Positions 1-9,376 of a stretch of DNA of 64,000 nucleotides are shown here, piece by piece (the stretch's first letter is position 1; each line of letters begins with the position of its first letter). The stretch is taken from contig NZ_FOXJ01000012.1 in the NCBI RefSeq assembly GCF_900115685.1, positions 1 to 64,000 of the forward strand, in the 5' to 3' direction. The notes beneath the pieces are model-generated. The model was not told where the DNA came from. It made no database searches and saw only the letters and a list, made by a program, of their open reading frames with translations. Made by a program: the position numbers and the translations under genes. Source of the stretch: Variovorax sp. 770b2 (GTDB lineage: Bacteria; Pseudomonadota; Gammaproteobacteria; Burkholderiales; Burkholderiaceae_C).

Positions 1-396
1 AGCTGCTCGAGCTGCGCGGCCGCGGTGCAGCCGCTGCGCGCTGCGCTTGCCTTCCTGATCAGGCGTGTCGTTGCACGCGGTGGCGCTCGCCGCGCGGCGG
101 TGTGGTCCGCGATCGGCCGCCCCGTCCGGGCTCCCGCTCCCCTGACTCCTCTCGCTTCTTTCCGGTGACTTTGCTGCGCGCTGTCCCGAGACCGGCTGCG
201 CCTGCAAGGGGGTGTTCATAACGCGGCCGCGTTACGAATTCTTCCTCCCTTGCTCTCCTGCCATCGCTTCGCTCCCGTTCACCGGGCGACAGGACTCAGG
301 GGAACGGCGGCAGGGCTGAAAGGCAGGCCGATTGCGATCCACACCCTCATTGAGGGGCTTCTGGATCTTGGGGCCCGGCAGTTTTTGAAACACCAC
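1..396. other. Non-coding leader upstream of the large parB-like gene
   Basis: No convincing gene is visible. The stretch is GC-rich and its open frames are shadows of the gene starting at 409. It presumably holds the promoter of that gene, but I cannot point to a good -35/-10 pair. Confidence 0.4.
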
Positions 397-408
397 AGGA
401 GGAATGAA

Positions 409-2535
409 ATGAACGCACTCGCAAAGATGATCGCCCCGAACACCGCCGCAATATCGGTCGCGCTTTCGACGGGACGGGACGTATCCATGACACTGGATCG
501 TCTGTACATCGCCGACGACAACATGACGACCAGACGCGATCCGGATTGGGTTCGCTCTCTGGCCGCGATGATCGAGGCGCAAGGGCTGATGCATCGGCTG
601 TCGATCACGATGGATGCGGAGGGTCGGGGCGCTGTTCATGCGGGCGGTAACCGCTTGCTTGCGCTGCAGTGGCTTCAAGGCCAAGGCAAGCTGGCCGAGG
701 ATGAGCCAGTCGAATGCAAGGAGTACGAGGATGCCGAGCGTGCTGTTGCGCTCAGCCTTACGGAAAACCTCGGGCGCATCCAGCACCACCCGGCCGATGA
801 GTTCATCGCGTTTGCCAAGCTCGCCAAGCAAGGCAGGTCGGTTGCGCAGATCGCCACGGCGATGGGGGTTTCGACGCTGACCGTGGAGCGCCGTCTTGCG
901 CTGGGCAAGCTGGCTCCGCGATTCATCACGCTTCTGCGCGATGGCGGAGCGACTCTCGACCAGTTGAAGGCCTTGAGCCTGAGCGATGACCACAAGCAGC
1001 AGATCGCCGTGTGGGACTCCTTGGGGGAGCACGGGCGGAGCGCGTATTGCATCAAGGAGCGGATCGTGCGGGCTGCGGTCAGCGCGACAAGCAGGTTCGG
1101 GCGGTTCGTCGGCGTCGAAGCCTATGTGGCTGCGGGTGGCGTGATGCGCGAAGACCTGTTTGCGAACGACGGCGAGTGCTGGCTACACGACGGTGCCCTT
1201 GTACAGCGGCTCGCCGACGAGAAGCTGGCCGAAGCTGTGGCCGGGGAAAAGGCTGCTGGCTGGTTGTGGGTGGAGGCAAAGCCGACAGTGGCTTACTTCG
1301 AACCGGATCGTTTCGAGCGGGAGCGCGCGAAGTCGCGCAAGCCGAGCGCAGAGGAAGCGATGTGGATCCAGACGTGGACCACGCTGCACGACGACGCGCG
1401 CGAGATGGTTCGCGCTCTGGATGCCGAGTGGCGCAAGACGCCGAGCGGCTCTTCCGAAGAAACCGAAGCTGCGCGGCGGATGAACGATGCGCAGGTCGAT
1501 GCGAAGAACGTCGCAGAGATTCTTTCTGCGCTGCATGCTTCTCTCGCTCAATGGTCCGCGAAGCAGCTTGCGAGTCGCGGCGTCGTGGTGTCGGTCAGCG
1601 CGGCCGGTGATATCGAGTACGCGCGCGGCCTGATGCGCCCCGAGGACAGGAAGGCGATCGAGAAAGCGAAGATCGCGGCCCTCAAGGAATCCGGCAAGCC
1701 GATTCCTGCGAGCTTGCAGGCGAGCGCCAATGCAAGTGAGGATGGCCGTGCGGATGGACGTACGAATGGACGCGCGGATGGACGTGTAAAGGGCGAACGT
1801 GCGGCAATCTCCGAACGCCTGATGCTTGACCTGAGCGCGCACCGGACAGCGGCGATGCAGGCCTCGTTGGTGGACAACTCGCATGTGGCGCTTGCACTGG
1901 TGGTGCATACGATGGCGGTGCCGGTTTTTTCGTCGCAGTCGTACTTGCAGACGCCCTTGAAGCTCCGAATGGATTTGACCAGGCACTCCGCTTTGACCAG
2001 CCGTGCGTCCGAGTACGACGCCTGCCCTGCCGCTGTCGCGCTGGCTGTAGCGTTGGAGCAATGGGGTGATCGGGTGCCCGGTGGCGAACCCGTCGTGATC
2101 TTCCGGTGGCTGCTGGCTCAGGACACGGGGGTGCTGCTCGATCTGCTGGCGTTCTGTGCGGCGAGCGGTCTGGACGCGATGCATGGCCGTGAGCGCCCCG
2201 GCTACGACATGAGCGATGCGTTGGCCGATGCGCTCGAACTCGATATGGCCGACTGGTGGACTCCGACGCCTGCCAAGTTCCTCGAAAGTGTCTCGAAGGA
2301 TCAACTAGTCCAAGCAGTGACGCAGGCCGAGAGCGCCGAGGCCTCAAAGCCGATGGTCACGATGAAGAAGGCCGATGCGGTGGCCTTTGCTGCGGCCAAG
2401 CTGGAGGGCAAGCGGTGGCTTCCTGCGCCACTCGCGCGCAAGGCTGCACCAGCGCAAGTGGGTAGCGAAGAGGAGGAAGAGAACGACGAGCAAAGGGAAG
2501 AGGAACAGAAGACAGGGGACGGCAACGAAAAGTGA
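409..2535 (+). CDS. Large ParB/RepB/Spo0J-family DNA-binding protein
   Basis: A 708-residue ParB-like protein. The frame is open from 250, but ATG 409 is chosen because a perfect AGGAGG lies at 397-402, six bases upstream. The N-terminal part has the ParB nuclease/NTPase-fold signatures: HAGGNRLLALQWL (the GxRR-type box, here GGNRL) and ALSLTENLGRIQHHPADE (the ENxxRxxLxPxDE-type box), followed by an HTH segment around RSVAQIATAMGVSTLTVERRLALGKL. The remaining ~450 residues have no family I recognise, contain a DGRA-type linker repeat and end in a Glu-rich acidic tail. It is about twice the length of the parB at 7-8 kb and has no parA beside it. Such long ParB-like proteins are common on proteobacterial plasmids and integrative elements, where they may act as regulators rather than centromere binders. 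The family assignment is good; the function is inference. Confidence 0.85.
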   Translation: MNALAKMIAPNTAAISVALSTGRDVSMTLDRLYIADDNMTTRRDPDWVRSLAAMIEAQGLMHRLSITMDAEGRGAVHAGGNRLLALQWLQGQGKLAEDEPVECKEYEDAERAVALSLTENLGRIQHHPADEFIAFAKLAKQGRSVAQIATAMGVSTLTVERRLALGKLAPRFITLLRDGGATLDQLKALSLSDDHKQQIAVWDSLGEHGRSAYCIKERIVRAAVSATSRFGRFVGVEAYVAAGGVMREDLFANDGECWLHDGALVQRLADEKLAEAVAGEKAAGWLWVEAKPTVAYFEPDRFERERAKSRKPSAEEAMWIQTWTTLHDDAREMVRALDAEWRKTPSGSSEETEAARRMNDAQVDAKNVAEILSALHASLAQWSAKQLASRGVVVSVSAAGDIEYARGLMRPEDRKAIEKAKIAALKESGKPIPASLQASANASEDGRADGRTNGRADGRVKGERAAISERLMLDLSAHRTAAMQASLVDNSHVALALVVHTMAVPVFSSQSYLQTPLKLRMDLTRHSALTSRASEYDACPAAVALAVALEQWGDRVPGGEPVVIFRWLLAQDTGVLLDLLAFCAASGLDAMHGRERPGYDMSDALADALELDMADWWTPTPAKFLESVSKDQLVQAVTQAESAEASKPMVTMKKADAVAFAAAKLEGKRWLPAPLARKAAPAQVGSEEEEENDEQREEEQKTGDGNEK
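1741..1788 (+). repeat. Four tandem 12-bp units encoding a DGRA/NGRA linker
   Basis: Units at 1741-1752, 1753-1764, 1765-1776 and 1777-1788 follow the pattern GATGGACGYRCG with one to three changes each. They encode Asp-Gly-Arg-Ala-like tetrapeptides inside the large ParB-like protein, between its DNA-binding and C-terminal parts. Slippage could change the linker length. Confidence 0.8.
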
Positions 2536-2596
2536 GGCAGCGAGGGCGGCGTACGCCGCCATCCTCCCCTCTCGTCCCCCTCCTCTCTTTCTCGTC

Positions 2597-2878
2597 ATGA
2601 ATCAGGTGCGCTTCATCTTCACCGACGAACTGCATGCCATCGCCTACTGGGCAACCGAAGAGTTCAGGAAGTATGCGGTCGACGTGCGGGCCGGCCCCGC
2701 CCGCCGGCCGATGACCGTCCGCACGCTCTATGTGCGCGCGAGAACGCCTGAGAGCGCCGTCGAGTGCGCAAAGCGTGCAGACTGGTTGCGCAAGCGCGGC
2801 GCGCGATACAGCGCCCGGCTCGCCGGTCCGCGCGAACTCGGGTGCGTGGCCACTGGCCATCTGCAACCCAGGTGTTGA
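2597..2878 (+). CDS. Small plasmid-type hypothetical protein
   Basis: A 93-residue protein starting MNQVRFIFTDELHAIAYWAT, 61 bases after the large parB-like gene and in the same direction, so possibly its operon partner. The frame is open further upstream, but that part overlaps the parB-like gene and has unlike composition. It is basic and rich in Arg and Ala, with no signal peptide or membrane segment. I do not recognise the family. A perfect 16-bp palindrome (GGCGGCGT and its complement, 2545-2560) lies between the two genes. Confidence 0.5.
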   Translation: MNQVRFIFTDELHAIAYWATEEFRKYAVDVRAGPARRPMTVRTLYVRARTPESAVECAKRADWLRKRGARYSARLAGPRELGCVATGHLQPRC

Positions 2879-2918
2879 GAGCTTGCAGCTACGATTGGGC
2901 CAACAGACTCATGCGGCA

Positions 2919-3281
2919 ATGACACAGTCCACTTACAAACATACGAAACCCTGCGAATCGTGCCCTTGGCGCATCGACAAGGGCGCTGCGGACATTCCGG
3001 GCTTCAGTCTGCCCTTGGCGGAAAGACTCGCGGCGACCTGTCCGGATGAACGAGGCTTTGGTCCCGACTACGGTGCCCCCATGTTCGCCTGCCACCACTC
3101 GAAAGAGAACGGAGAGATTCCGTGCGCGGGCTGGCTGGCCGCGGTGGGTGAGCGACATCCAAATGTGCGAATCGCAGTGATGGAGGGTCGAATCAATCCT
3201 CGGGCGCTGGATCGCGCTCCCGACGCTCCCCAGCTTCATGAGAACTATCGGGAAGTCCTGGCCAAGTTGCGAGGTCAGTGA
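2919..3281 (+). CDS. DUF6283-type cysteine-rich small protein
   Basis: A 120-residue protein beginning MTQSTYKHTKPCESCPWR. It has the spaced cysteines expected of this uncharacterised family: CxxCPW near the start, then FACHHS and IPCAGW, a set that could hold a metal ion. The start at 2919 removes a poorly composed upstream extension. It lies between two small plasmid genes on the same strand. Proteins of this family are common on plasmids and phages; no biochemical role is known to me. Confidence 0.65.
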   Translation: MTQSTYKHTKPCESCPWRIDKGAADIPGFSLPLAERLAATCPDERGFGPDYGAPMFACHHSKENGEIPCAGWLAAVGERHPNVRIAVMEGRINPRALDRAPDAPQLHENYREVLAKLRGQ

Positions 3282-3357
3282 GTCAGCTTCGGAGCCCGTG
3301 CCATCGATTTCCGGTTCGACGACTCCTGGATTCGATCGACAGCTACAAGGAAAACAG

Positions 3358-3774
3358 ATGGATATGTCGAGTGTCCCGAAGGCCACGAGCAAGGAGGAAG
3401 CGGCAATGGCATTGGAGGCGCATCAGTGCCTCGTCGCTGCGCTCGAGCATTCGAAGGCCGGTTACCTTCAAATCACCGTCGAGGACGGCACACGAAGGTC
3501 ACCTCTCAAGATACCTGCCCGGGCGCTTCGTATCCTTGCCGATGTCTTGGATGCAATGGCGGCTGAACAAGAGCCTCCTTTTACGGAGCCGCAGGCGTGC
3601 AGCCTGACAACGGAGGAAGCTGCGATTCAAATGGAAGTCGCTCGACCTTTTGCTGGCAAAAAGCGAAGTCTCGAGACATCAGACGCACCTCCCCGTCACG
3701 CGGCACAAGAATCATCGAAGCAAGCCCTCGACGAACTCGTGAAGCTCTCCCAAAACGCAGGAATGGAACTCTAA
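3358..3774 (+). pseudogene. Excisionase/antitoxin-like DNA-binding protein, helix-turn-helix damaged
   Basis: The frame from ATG 3358 encodes about 138 residues. The N-terminal half (LKIPARALRILADVLDAMA) and the motif LTTEEAA look like plasmid antitoxins that carry an excisionase-type HTH, and the C-terminus ALDELVKLSQNAGMEL also fits that family. The part between, which should form the rest of the HTH and the THRR-type wing, reads instead as unrelated sequence and is about 15 residues short. I infer a deletion or paired frameshifts near 3640-3720. It ends tail-to-tail with the recombinase gene on the other strand (stop codons overlap at 3771-3774). No toxin gene is adjacent. Confidence 0.5.
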
Positions 3775-5645
3775 CGGGCGGCCGGTTCGACACTTTGTTG
3801 ACGGGCAAGTGATTGCCGTCCTCTTTCAGCGCGCAGCGATCGTACTGATGCCCGCGCCCAACGCTGCGCACCTTCGCTATCCGCGCGAGCTGCAGCGCGC
3901 TCGAAGGTCGCTCGTATAGCTTTTGTAAGTCCCGATGCCGACCAAGGCGGCGGCAGTTGGTCCTGACATCGAAAGCGGGCAAGGATATGGACGCCTCGAT
4001 TGTTAGGGTCGGTGACGTCGCCTGGCCGCCCTTGACGGCGCAACTCGGCCTGAACCTCTTCCACGAGTGCCGCGGGAACGGGCATTCCGAGTACCTTTCG
4101 AGGCACATCATCCAGCACGAGCGACCACTCATCATCGCCATGCGATTGCAATTTTCGATGTAAATGCTCACACCGAAGGTGTGTCAGCCGGGCAAGACCG
4201 AGTTCACTGAAGCGGAGCCATCGCATGGCCCGAGCCAATCGTCGGCCGTGCGCAGTGGCCATCTCGTCCTCCAGCAGGGCTTCCAGCAGGGCCCAGTCTG
4301 ATGGTGAGATGCTGCCAGACCGGACTGCCTTCGGGGCCGAAGGCCGAAACCGACGAACAGTTTGCGCCGCGAACGGATTGATCTTGAGGTAAGCGTGTCG
4401 GACCCAGAACGCAAACAGGCCATGAAGGACTGTCATGGCTTGGACGATAGCCGCTGGTGCCAGCGGGCCCTCAAACGGCCGCCACCGCGGCGACCAGCGT
4501 TGAGCATGACGAGGTCCGCACCAATCAGCTGGCGGCGCACCGAGAAAGTCCCGGTACGCCTGCACGTCATCTTCATGCAGTGACGATATTGCCTTGCGAC
4601 GCACGAGCACCGTCCAGAGCAGGAGGCGCTCCGCTTCCTTGCGGTAGGAGCGACTCGTGGACGCAGAACGCGGAGCGCCATCAGCGCCGCCCGTTGCTGC
4701 GTCAAGCCAGGCATCGACAGCCTCGCGGTCGCTTCGGGCAGTAAGAAGGCATTCGCCCTCCCCTTGCTCCGGCAGTCGGGGCCCCCCTGCCAGTGCGGGC
4801 GGCACTTCGAATTTCTCGTACGGTCTCAATGCCGTCCCGGACTTCACGACCTTCTCCAGCAAGTGTGCGGGCACTCGTTTGCGCTGAAGAAAGACGTGAG
4901 CGCCCACATCCATTTTTATCTCCTTTGCGTGGAGCTTGAGCCATTCAAGTACACGGACACTTTTACGGACTCCAACGCCTGGGACATGCAGCCACCACCG
5001 ATCGCCATGCGCGTTGACATGCTCGACCAATTGCCCGACGTCCTTCAGGCCCGCACGTGCCATCCGGCGCGCGATGGATTCGTCCAGCCAGGACGACAAG
5101 GGGTCTGCGGCGGTCGGCGCCTGTACAACGTGTTGCTCGAGCCATCGAAGCGCTTCGAGCTGCTTGGCTACGAGCCGTTGTCTGCGACCACCTCGGCGAC
5201 CCGAACTGCTTTGGCTCGAGGCGGAAGCCATGGCAGCTTGGTAGGCTTCAATCTGCTCGTCTTCCGAAAAGTCTTCCAAGCCATGCAACACGGCGAAGTC
5301 TTCCAGCGACGGGGGCGCCGAAACGTCTTTGACCAGCGCCGGTTCAAGAAGGATCAGACGGGCCAGGCCAGGTCGCTTTGCCTGCCTGGCGGCGACAGCG
5401 AACGCGTCTCGAATCCATTCGATCGTCCGCCGGACCGTTCGTGCATCACGGTGCTCACCCTCCGCGCGCATGTAGCGGTCCCAGCTGTCCTGTGCGTCAA
5501 TGCCTTGCACGACGGCTCGCATGAACGCAAAGTGCCCGTGGTGCAAGTGGCGCTGAGCAGGCCGCTTCATCGCGCGCGGCGCTCCTTCATGGACAAGATG
5601 CACCTGAATTGGCATGCCTGCTGCGGCCGGGCTCGGACCCCACAT
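3771..5645 (-). CDS. Large tyrosine-recombinase (integrase) missing its catalytic C-terminus
   Basis: About 624 residues in the long form; the family start is more likely one of the Met codons just inside, before the stretch KRPAQRHLHHGHFAFMRAVV. It belongs to the long phage-integrase-type proteins of Betaproteobacteria plasmids: an N-terminal DNA-binding part (1-270), then a SAM-like core domain and the beginning of the catalytic domain, where RWLRFSELGLARLTHLRCEHL supplies the first catalytic Arg. The expected HxLRH box, second His and Tyr are absent. The frame ends in Arg/Ser-rich sequence after about residue 595, so the 3' end has been replaced or deleted near 3780-3850. It is probably inactive. 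Confidence 0.75.
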   Translation of the reverse strand: MWGPSPAAAGMPIQVHLVHEGAPRAMKRPAQRHLHHGHFAFMRAVVQGIDAQDSWDRYMRAEGEHRDARTVRRTIEWIRDAFAVAARQAKRPGLARLILLEPALVKDVSAPPSLEDFAVLHGLEDFSEDEQIEAYQAAMASASSQSSSGRRGGRRQRLVAKQLEALRWLEQHVVQAPTAADPLSSWLDESIARRMARAGLKDVGQLVEHVNAHGDRWWLHVPGVGVRKSVRVLEWLKLHAKEIKMDVGAHVFLQRKRVPAHLLEKVVKSGTALRPYEKFEVPPALAGGPRLPEQGEGECLLTARSDREAVDAWLDAATGGADGAPRSASTSRSYRKEAERLLLWTVLVRRKAISSLHEDDVQAYRDFLGAPPADWCGPRHAQRWSPRWRPFEGPLAPAAIVQAMTVLHGLFAFWVRHAYLKINPFAAQTVRRFRPSAPKAVRSGSISPSDWALLEALLEDEMATAHGRRLARAMRWLRFSELGLARLTHLRCEHLHRKLQSHGDDEWSLVLDDVPRKVLGMPVPAALVEEVQAELRRQGRPGDVTDPNNRGVHILARFRCQDQLPPPWSASGLTKAIRATFERAAARADSEGAQRWARASVRSLRAERGRQSLARQQSVEPAAR

Positions 5646-6401
5646 CGAGGCACAAGAAGGTGGACTTGACGTTCAAAGGGGAGCATTGATCAAGTAGGCG
5701 ATGCTAGGAAGGGAAGAGGTTGGTCCGACTTCTTCATTCTAGAGTTGCTTCAAATAATCATCCATGCGATTTTCTGATGAACTCGGACATGCTGAAGACG
5801 TCACCTGAATAATTAACGATATAAATCAATGACTTAGCGTCGTAATTCGGAGTTCGATTGAGGATGAACTTTCAGGGCCAAGCGATGTTCTCCGCGCTAC
5901 GGCCGCTTCCCTCAGCTTCAAAGGAATGCCGCTACGCCGGCTCGATTCTCAAGCTCGCCGGCACCTTTCTGACGAGCTAAATGGCTGACGCTTGCGGACC
6001 AGGCTAGGCAGCGCGCCCACGTGGGAACTTTCTTGAGCGAGGCGAGGCTGACTGCAACGTCTGGGCCTGCGCCCATCTGGCTGTGCCGCCGTCGCCAAGT
6101 TCGACTAGACCGTGCCCGGTGCTCGGCCGCAAATCCCCCCGACGACACATCTTCGTTGAGCTGGTCGCCGACTGATCCAGTTCGACGTGCTCACTCTCCT
6201 CCGCACGAGGCGGTTTCGTGCGGCGAAGACATCATGTTGAATCGTGGCTCAGTGGGCGTTCGGCTCTTCAGTGGAGGAGTTCCCAGTCGGATTCCGCCTT
6301 TGAGAAACTTCAGCGGGTGTCGTAGGCAAAAGCAGCAGCCTTTAGGATGCAGTCCAGGAATACGAGGACCCGGACGCTTTGTGTTCGGCGTGCTTCTGTT
6401 T
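5646..6401. other. Gene-free stretch between the recombinase and the partition region
   Basis: No open frame with convincing composition or start is present. 5690-5880 is relatively AT-rich. The stretch could be part of the centromere/stability region or old insertion debris. Confidence 0.4.
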
Positions 6402-6426
6402 GGGGGGTGGTTCGGAACCACCCCCC
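6402..6426. repeat. 25-bp perfect palindrome, copy 1 (candidate parS)
   Basis: Arm GGGGGGTGGTTC, a single central G at 6414, then the exact complementary arm. The identical 25 bp recurs at 6973-6997, 571 bp away, just downstream of parB. This copy has no T-run on either side, so it does not look like a terminator. Two identical palindromes beside parAB fit partition sites bound by ParB; this is inference. Confidence 0.55.
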
Positions 6427-6972
6427 AGCGCCGGTGCTAGAGTTCGTTTTTATTATCTGGATGGATCGACATGGCGTGGGCGCTAGAGAGTCACCAAAAA
6501 AAATGGAGCCGGTGTCTCTCCTTCTCCAGAAAGGTTCAAAGCCGCGGCGCCGTGCAGTTAGATAGGGCCGGAGAAACCGGGGCTTAGCTTGTTTGCGACC
6601 AATCCACTCCGATAGATCTTCGCGAAGATGGGGCCGGGTGGCATGCAAATGCAAAATCCTCAGAAGAAGGTCCGTATCCAAGGATCACCCGCTGAGGGGA
6701 TTGCCTCCGACGAGCCCGCTGATAGTTAAAGAAGAGCGGTAGCCGCAACCTGGTCGATCCGATCGGGCCAACGGCAGACCCGCTTGGCCAAGCTAAGAGC
6801 TCAAAAACGCCGCTTTGGCGTCTCCGGACTGCATCGGGCTGTTCGAGCACCAGCGCGCAAAATTTGGGGCGAGGGCTCCGGTCGGCCCCCTACCTTCTAT
6901 CCGCACCTTGACTCCCGACCAAGACAGGGGATGCATCGAACGCAGCTTTTGACCGCGTCAATCTGAAAAAAA
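6427..6972. other. Gene-free stretch between the two palindromes
   Basis: About 550 bases without a supportable gene. The open frames here lack ribosome-binding sites and sensible composition. Its position between two identical palindromes downstream of parB suggests structural or centromeric DNA. Confidence 0.35.
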
Positions 6973-6997
6973 GGGGGGTGGTTCGGAACCACCCCCC
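6973..6997 (-). terminator. 25-bp palindrome, copy 2: rho-independent terminator of parAB and/or parS
   Basis: Same palindrome as at 6402-6426. Read on the minus strand it forms a 12-bp GC-rich stem followed directly by a run of T (the A-run at 6966-6972 on the plus strand), 30 bases past the parB stop, so it is a textbook intrinsic terminator for parAB. Because the same 25 bp also occurs without a T-run, a second role as a ParB site is possible. Confidence 0.75.
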
Positions 6998-7027
6998 CTA
7001 CTCTGTAGCCGATCCGGGCTCTACCGC

Positions 7028-8071
7028 CTAAAGCCCCGACATGAATTCCTGCAGCAACTGCTGAAGCTTTTTTCGCTTGGCATCTGCCAATGGAAGATGG
7101 ATGCGAATGCTCGCGCGGCCATCCGCATCGAAAGTCAAGGTCGCGGCTTTTTTCCCAGCCACCTGCAGGGCATAAGGATGGGCCTGCACTTGTACGCCCT
7201 CCTGTCCGGACACCAGCGCAAGCAGCGCGTCCTTAGCCTGAAGTCGCGGACTCCTGGCAGCCAGCTCTTGGGCCCTCGCCAAAACGCCCTGCGCATCTGC
7301 TTCCAGCGCTCGATTGAGGACTGGCGCCCAGCGCAATTGAATCTCAAGGGGCGAACGAAATGCGCCGACCACAGCATCTGGCAAGCGCGCCAGTGCCAGT
7401 GATTTGCCGACATTGCTATGGTCGATTCCGAGGGCAGACGCGAGCTGCTTGTTGGAAGTGAATAGCCCGAGATCCAGAGCGCGGACGTACATCATCCCCT
7501 GCTCCCAAGGCGACAAATCCTGCCGCTCACGGTTTTCGCGCTCCATCTCGACGAACAGCGAGCGATCGTCGAGGTTGTCGACAACCGCAAGTACGGGAAC
7601 GCCCAACTGACGACATGCTTCATGTCTTCGGTGACCGAAGACGATCTCATAAAGCACACCCTCGCCGGCTGGCTTGCTGCACGGTCTGATCTTGATCGGC
7701 TGAACGTTTCCGCCGGCCTCCTGGATCTCACGCTTGAGTCGGTCGAAGTCGTCACCATCGAAGCTGCTTTTGTGGCGATTCGCGTAGCGGCTTGGCGCAA
7801 TGGTCGCGGGATCCAACAGGCGTGCGGCCTTGGCCCCATCCCAGCTCCGGAGATCCTGAACGACTTCGCCCAGTTCCGCCTCCAACGCGGGCACTCGCGA
7901 GGCGGCCAACCGCAGTTCCTCGTTCTCTCGCAGAAGATCAGACCGCGCATCATTGGCAAACGCCATCATCGCGCCTGGCGCAGTTTTCGGCTGCTTCGTG
8001 TCCGGGGACAGACCCGTCCCACTCGTCAGTGAAGCAAAGTCGATCTTGGATGCTTTGTCGCGCAAGCCCAT
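7028..8071 (-). CDS. parB: ParB plasmid-partition protein
   Basis: A 347-residue centromere-binding protein. ATG 8071 is chosen because AGGAG lies just upstream and parA ends at 8073, one base away, as in coupled parAB operons; the longer frame would overlap parA. ParB signatures are the N-terminal nuclease-fold boxes (IVFGHRRHEACRQLG, then MERENRERQDLSPWEQG) and an HTH around LASALGIDHSNVGKSLALARLP. The C-terminus should dimerise. A coiled-coil-like Glu/Leu-rich stretch lies near residues 40-65. It should bind parS and stimulate the ParA ATPase; the best candidate sites are the palindromes at 6402 and 6973. The symbol is by family, not by a specific orthologue. Confidence 0.92.
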   Translation of the reverse strand: MGLRDKASKIDFASLTSGTGLSPDTKQPKTAPGAMMAFANDARSDLLRENEELRLAASRVPALEAELGEVVQDLRSWDGAKAARLLDPATIAPSRYANRHKSSFDGDDFDRLKREIQEAGGNVQPIKIRPCSKPAGEGVLYEIVFGHRRHEACRQLGVPVLAVVDNLDDRSLFVEMERENRERQDLSPWEQGMMYVRALDLGLFTSNKQLASALGIDHSNVGKSLALARLPDAVVGAFRSPLEIQLRWAPVLNRALEADAQGVLARAQELAARSPRLQAKDALLALVSGQEGVQVQAHPYALQVAGKKAATLTFDADGRASIRIHLPLADAKRKKLQQLLQEFMSGL

Positions 8072-8072
8072 A

Positions 8073-9269
8073 TCAATCTCCTGAAGACAGCGAAACGCTT
8101 TCGGCCAACTGACGTTCCCAGACCGCCTCGATCTGTTGCTCGACCAATTCGCACATGCGATCGTAGGCATCGCGTGCACGGGCGAACGTCTTCGAGTTCA
8201 CTGAGCCTCGAGGCAGGTCATACACCGTCCCGAACTCAGCGCTAGCTGTCGCAGCCACCGCCGTCTTCGGAATCTCGATAGGCAAGACTTTGTCACCGTA
8301 GCCCTCGAGCACCCATTGCCGGACCACCGAGCTGGCGGCATCGGATGCCTCGACGCGCGACAGAAGCACGTCGATGAACTCGAAGCTCTTGTTCTTGCCG
8401 CGGCTGCGAATGAGTTGGTTGCAAAGATCCGAGAACAGATCCCAGAACTGCGCGGAGCTCGCGAAGTCCAGCGCCGAAGGCGGCAACGGCATGATCACGC
8501 CATCAGCCGCCATAAGCGCGTTGATCGTCACATAGCTCAAGGAAGGTGGCGTATCGATCACGATGACGTCATAGGCTTCGCGCATAGCGTCCAGGCCTCG
8601 ATCCAGCACGCGCCAGAACTCAAAGCCCGGATCCTTGGCCTGGCGCGCAGGCAGGATGAACTCGGCGCCATAAAGCAGGGGAGCGGCGCAGACGAGATCG
8701 ATGTTGGGCCAATACGTTGGGCGGATCGCGTACGAGAGATTGTCTTCATCGCCGGCGAACAACGGCATGGCCGTGTTCTCCGGGTCTACCTCTGCATCGG
8801 GCAGTACACCGAACAGCGTGGTCGCCGAGCCTTGGGGATCAAGGTCCAGAAGAAGGACCCGATGGCCCCGCATTGAGAGCCCTTGCGCCAACGTCACGGC
8901 CGACGTCGTCTTCGCGACCCCGCCTTTGAAGTTGGCGACTGTAATCGTGATCCCTGCTGCGCCTTTGGGCCGGATGTGTGACGCTCTGAGGTCTCGGGAC
9001 CAGGTCTGTGCTTCGGCCATAGTCCATTCGCGGCGATTTCCCTGGATATTGCCGGACGGCAGGTCACCGCGCGTTAGGCGGTATGCGATCTTTGATTTGT
9101 CGACGCCGCACAGCTCGGCCAACTGCGCACTGCTGAGAGAGGGGGCCAACTTGACTGCCGTCGGCGCCAGCATCGCGGTCCGGATGTGCTCCATCATGCC
9201 GGCGATGCGTTGTGCCTGTATCTCGATATCCTCCAGAGACTGCCGTTTAATTGTTTGTTTGATGTCCAC
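8073..9269 (-). CDS. parA: ParA partition ATPase with N-terminal HTH (type Ia)
   Basis: A 398-residue deviant-Walker ParA. Residues ~40-95 form an HTH-like DNA-binding region (LAELCGVDKSKIAYRLTRG). The deviant Walker A box KGGVAKTT is at 115-122, followed by LLLDLDPQGSAT (Walker A') and VIVIDTPPSLS (Walker B). The N-terminal extension is typical of type Ia ParA proteins that also repress their own promoter. It is the first gene of parAB and transcribed away from the replication origin. Its upstream region runs into the AT-rich DNA and the DnaA box at 9377, so partition and replication share one intergenic control region. Confidence 0.95.
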   Translation of the reverse strand: MDIKQTIKRQSLEDIEIQAQRIAGMMEHIRTAMLAPTAVKLAPSLSSAQLAELCGVDKSKIAYRLTRGDLPSGNIQGNRREWTMAEAQTWSRDLRASHIRPKGAAGITITVANFKGGVAKTTSAVTLAQGLSMRGHRVLLLDLDPQGSATTLFGVLPDAEVDPENTAMPLFAGDEDNLSYAIRPTYWPNIDLVCAAPLLYGAEFILPARQAKDPGFEFWRVLDRGLDAMREAYDVIVIDTPPSLSYVTINALMAADGVIMPLPPSALDFASSAQFWDLFSDLCNQLIRSRGKNKSFEFIDVLLSRVEASDAASSVVRQWVLEGYGDKVLPIEIPKTAVAATASAEFGTVYDLPRGSVNSKTFARARDAYDRMCELVEQQIEAVWERQLAESVSLSSGD

Positions 9270-9376
9270 GCGAAGAACCCTCGGAAGTTTTACTGTCGCG
9301 CGATTATGCCCACCGCCTGCGAAAAATCGAAGAATTCTTAAAACACGTCAGAAGTGACGCTTCTCTTTGGAGGGTT

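Noticed and set aside
6310..6681. Frames in the gap downstream of parB
   Set aside because: No ribosome-binding site, cross the palindrome and have non-coding-like composition.
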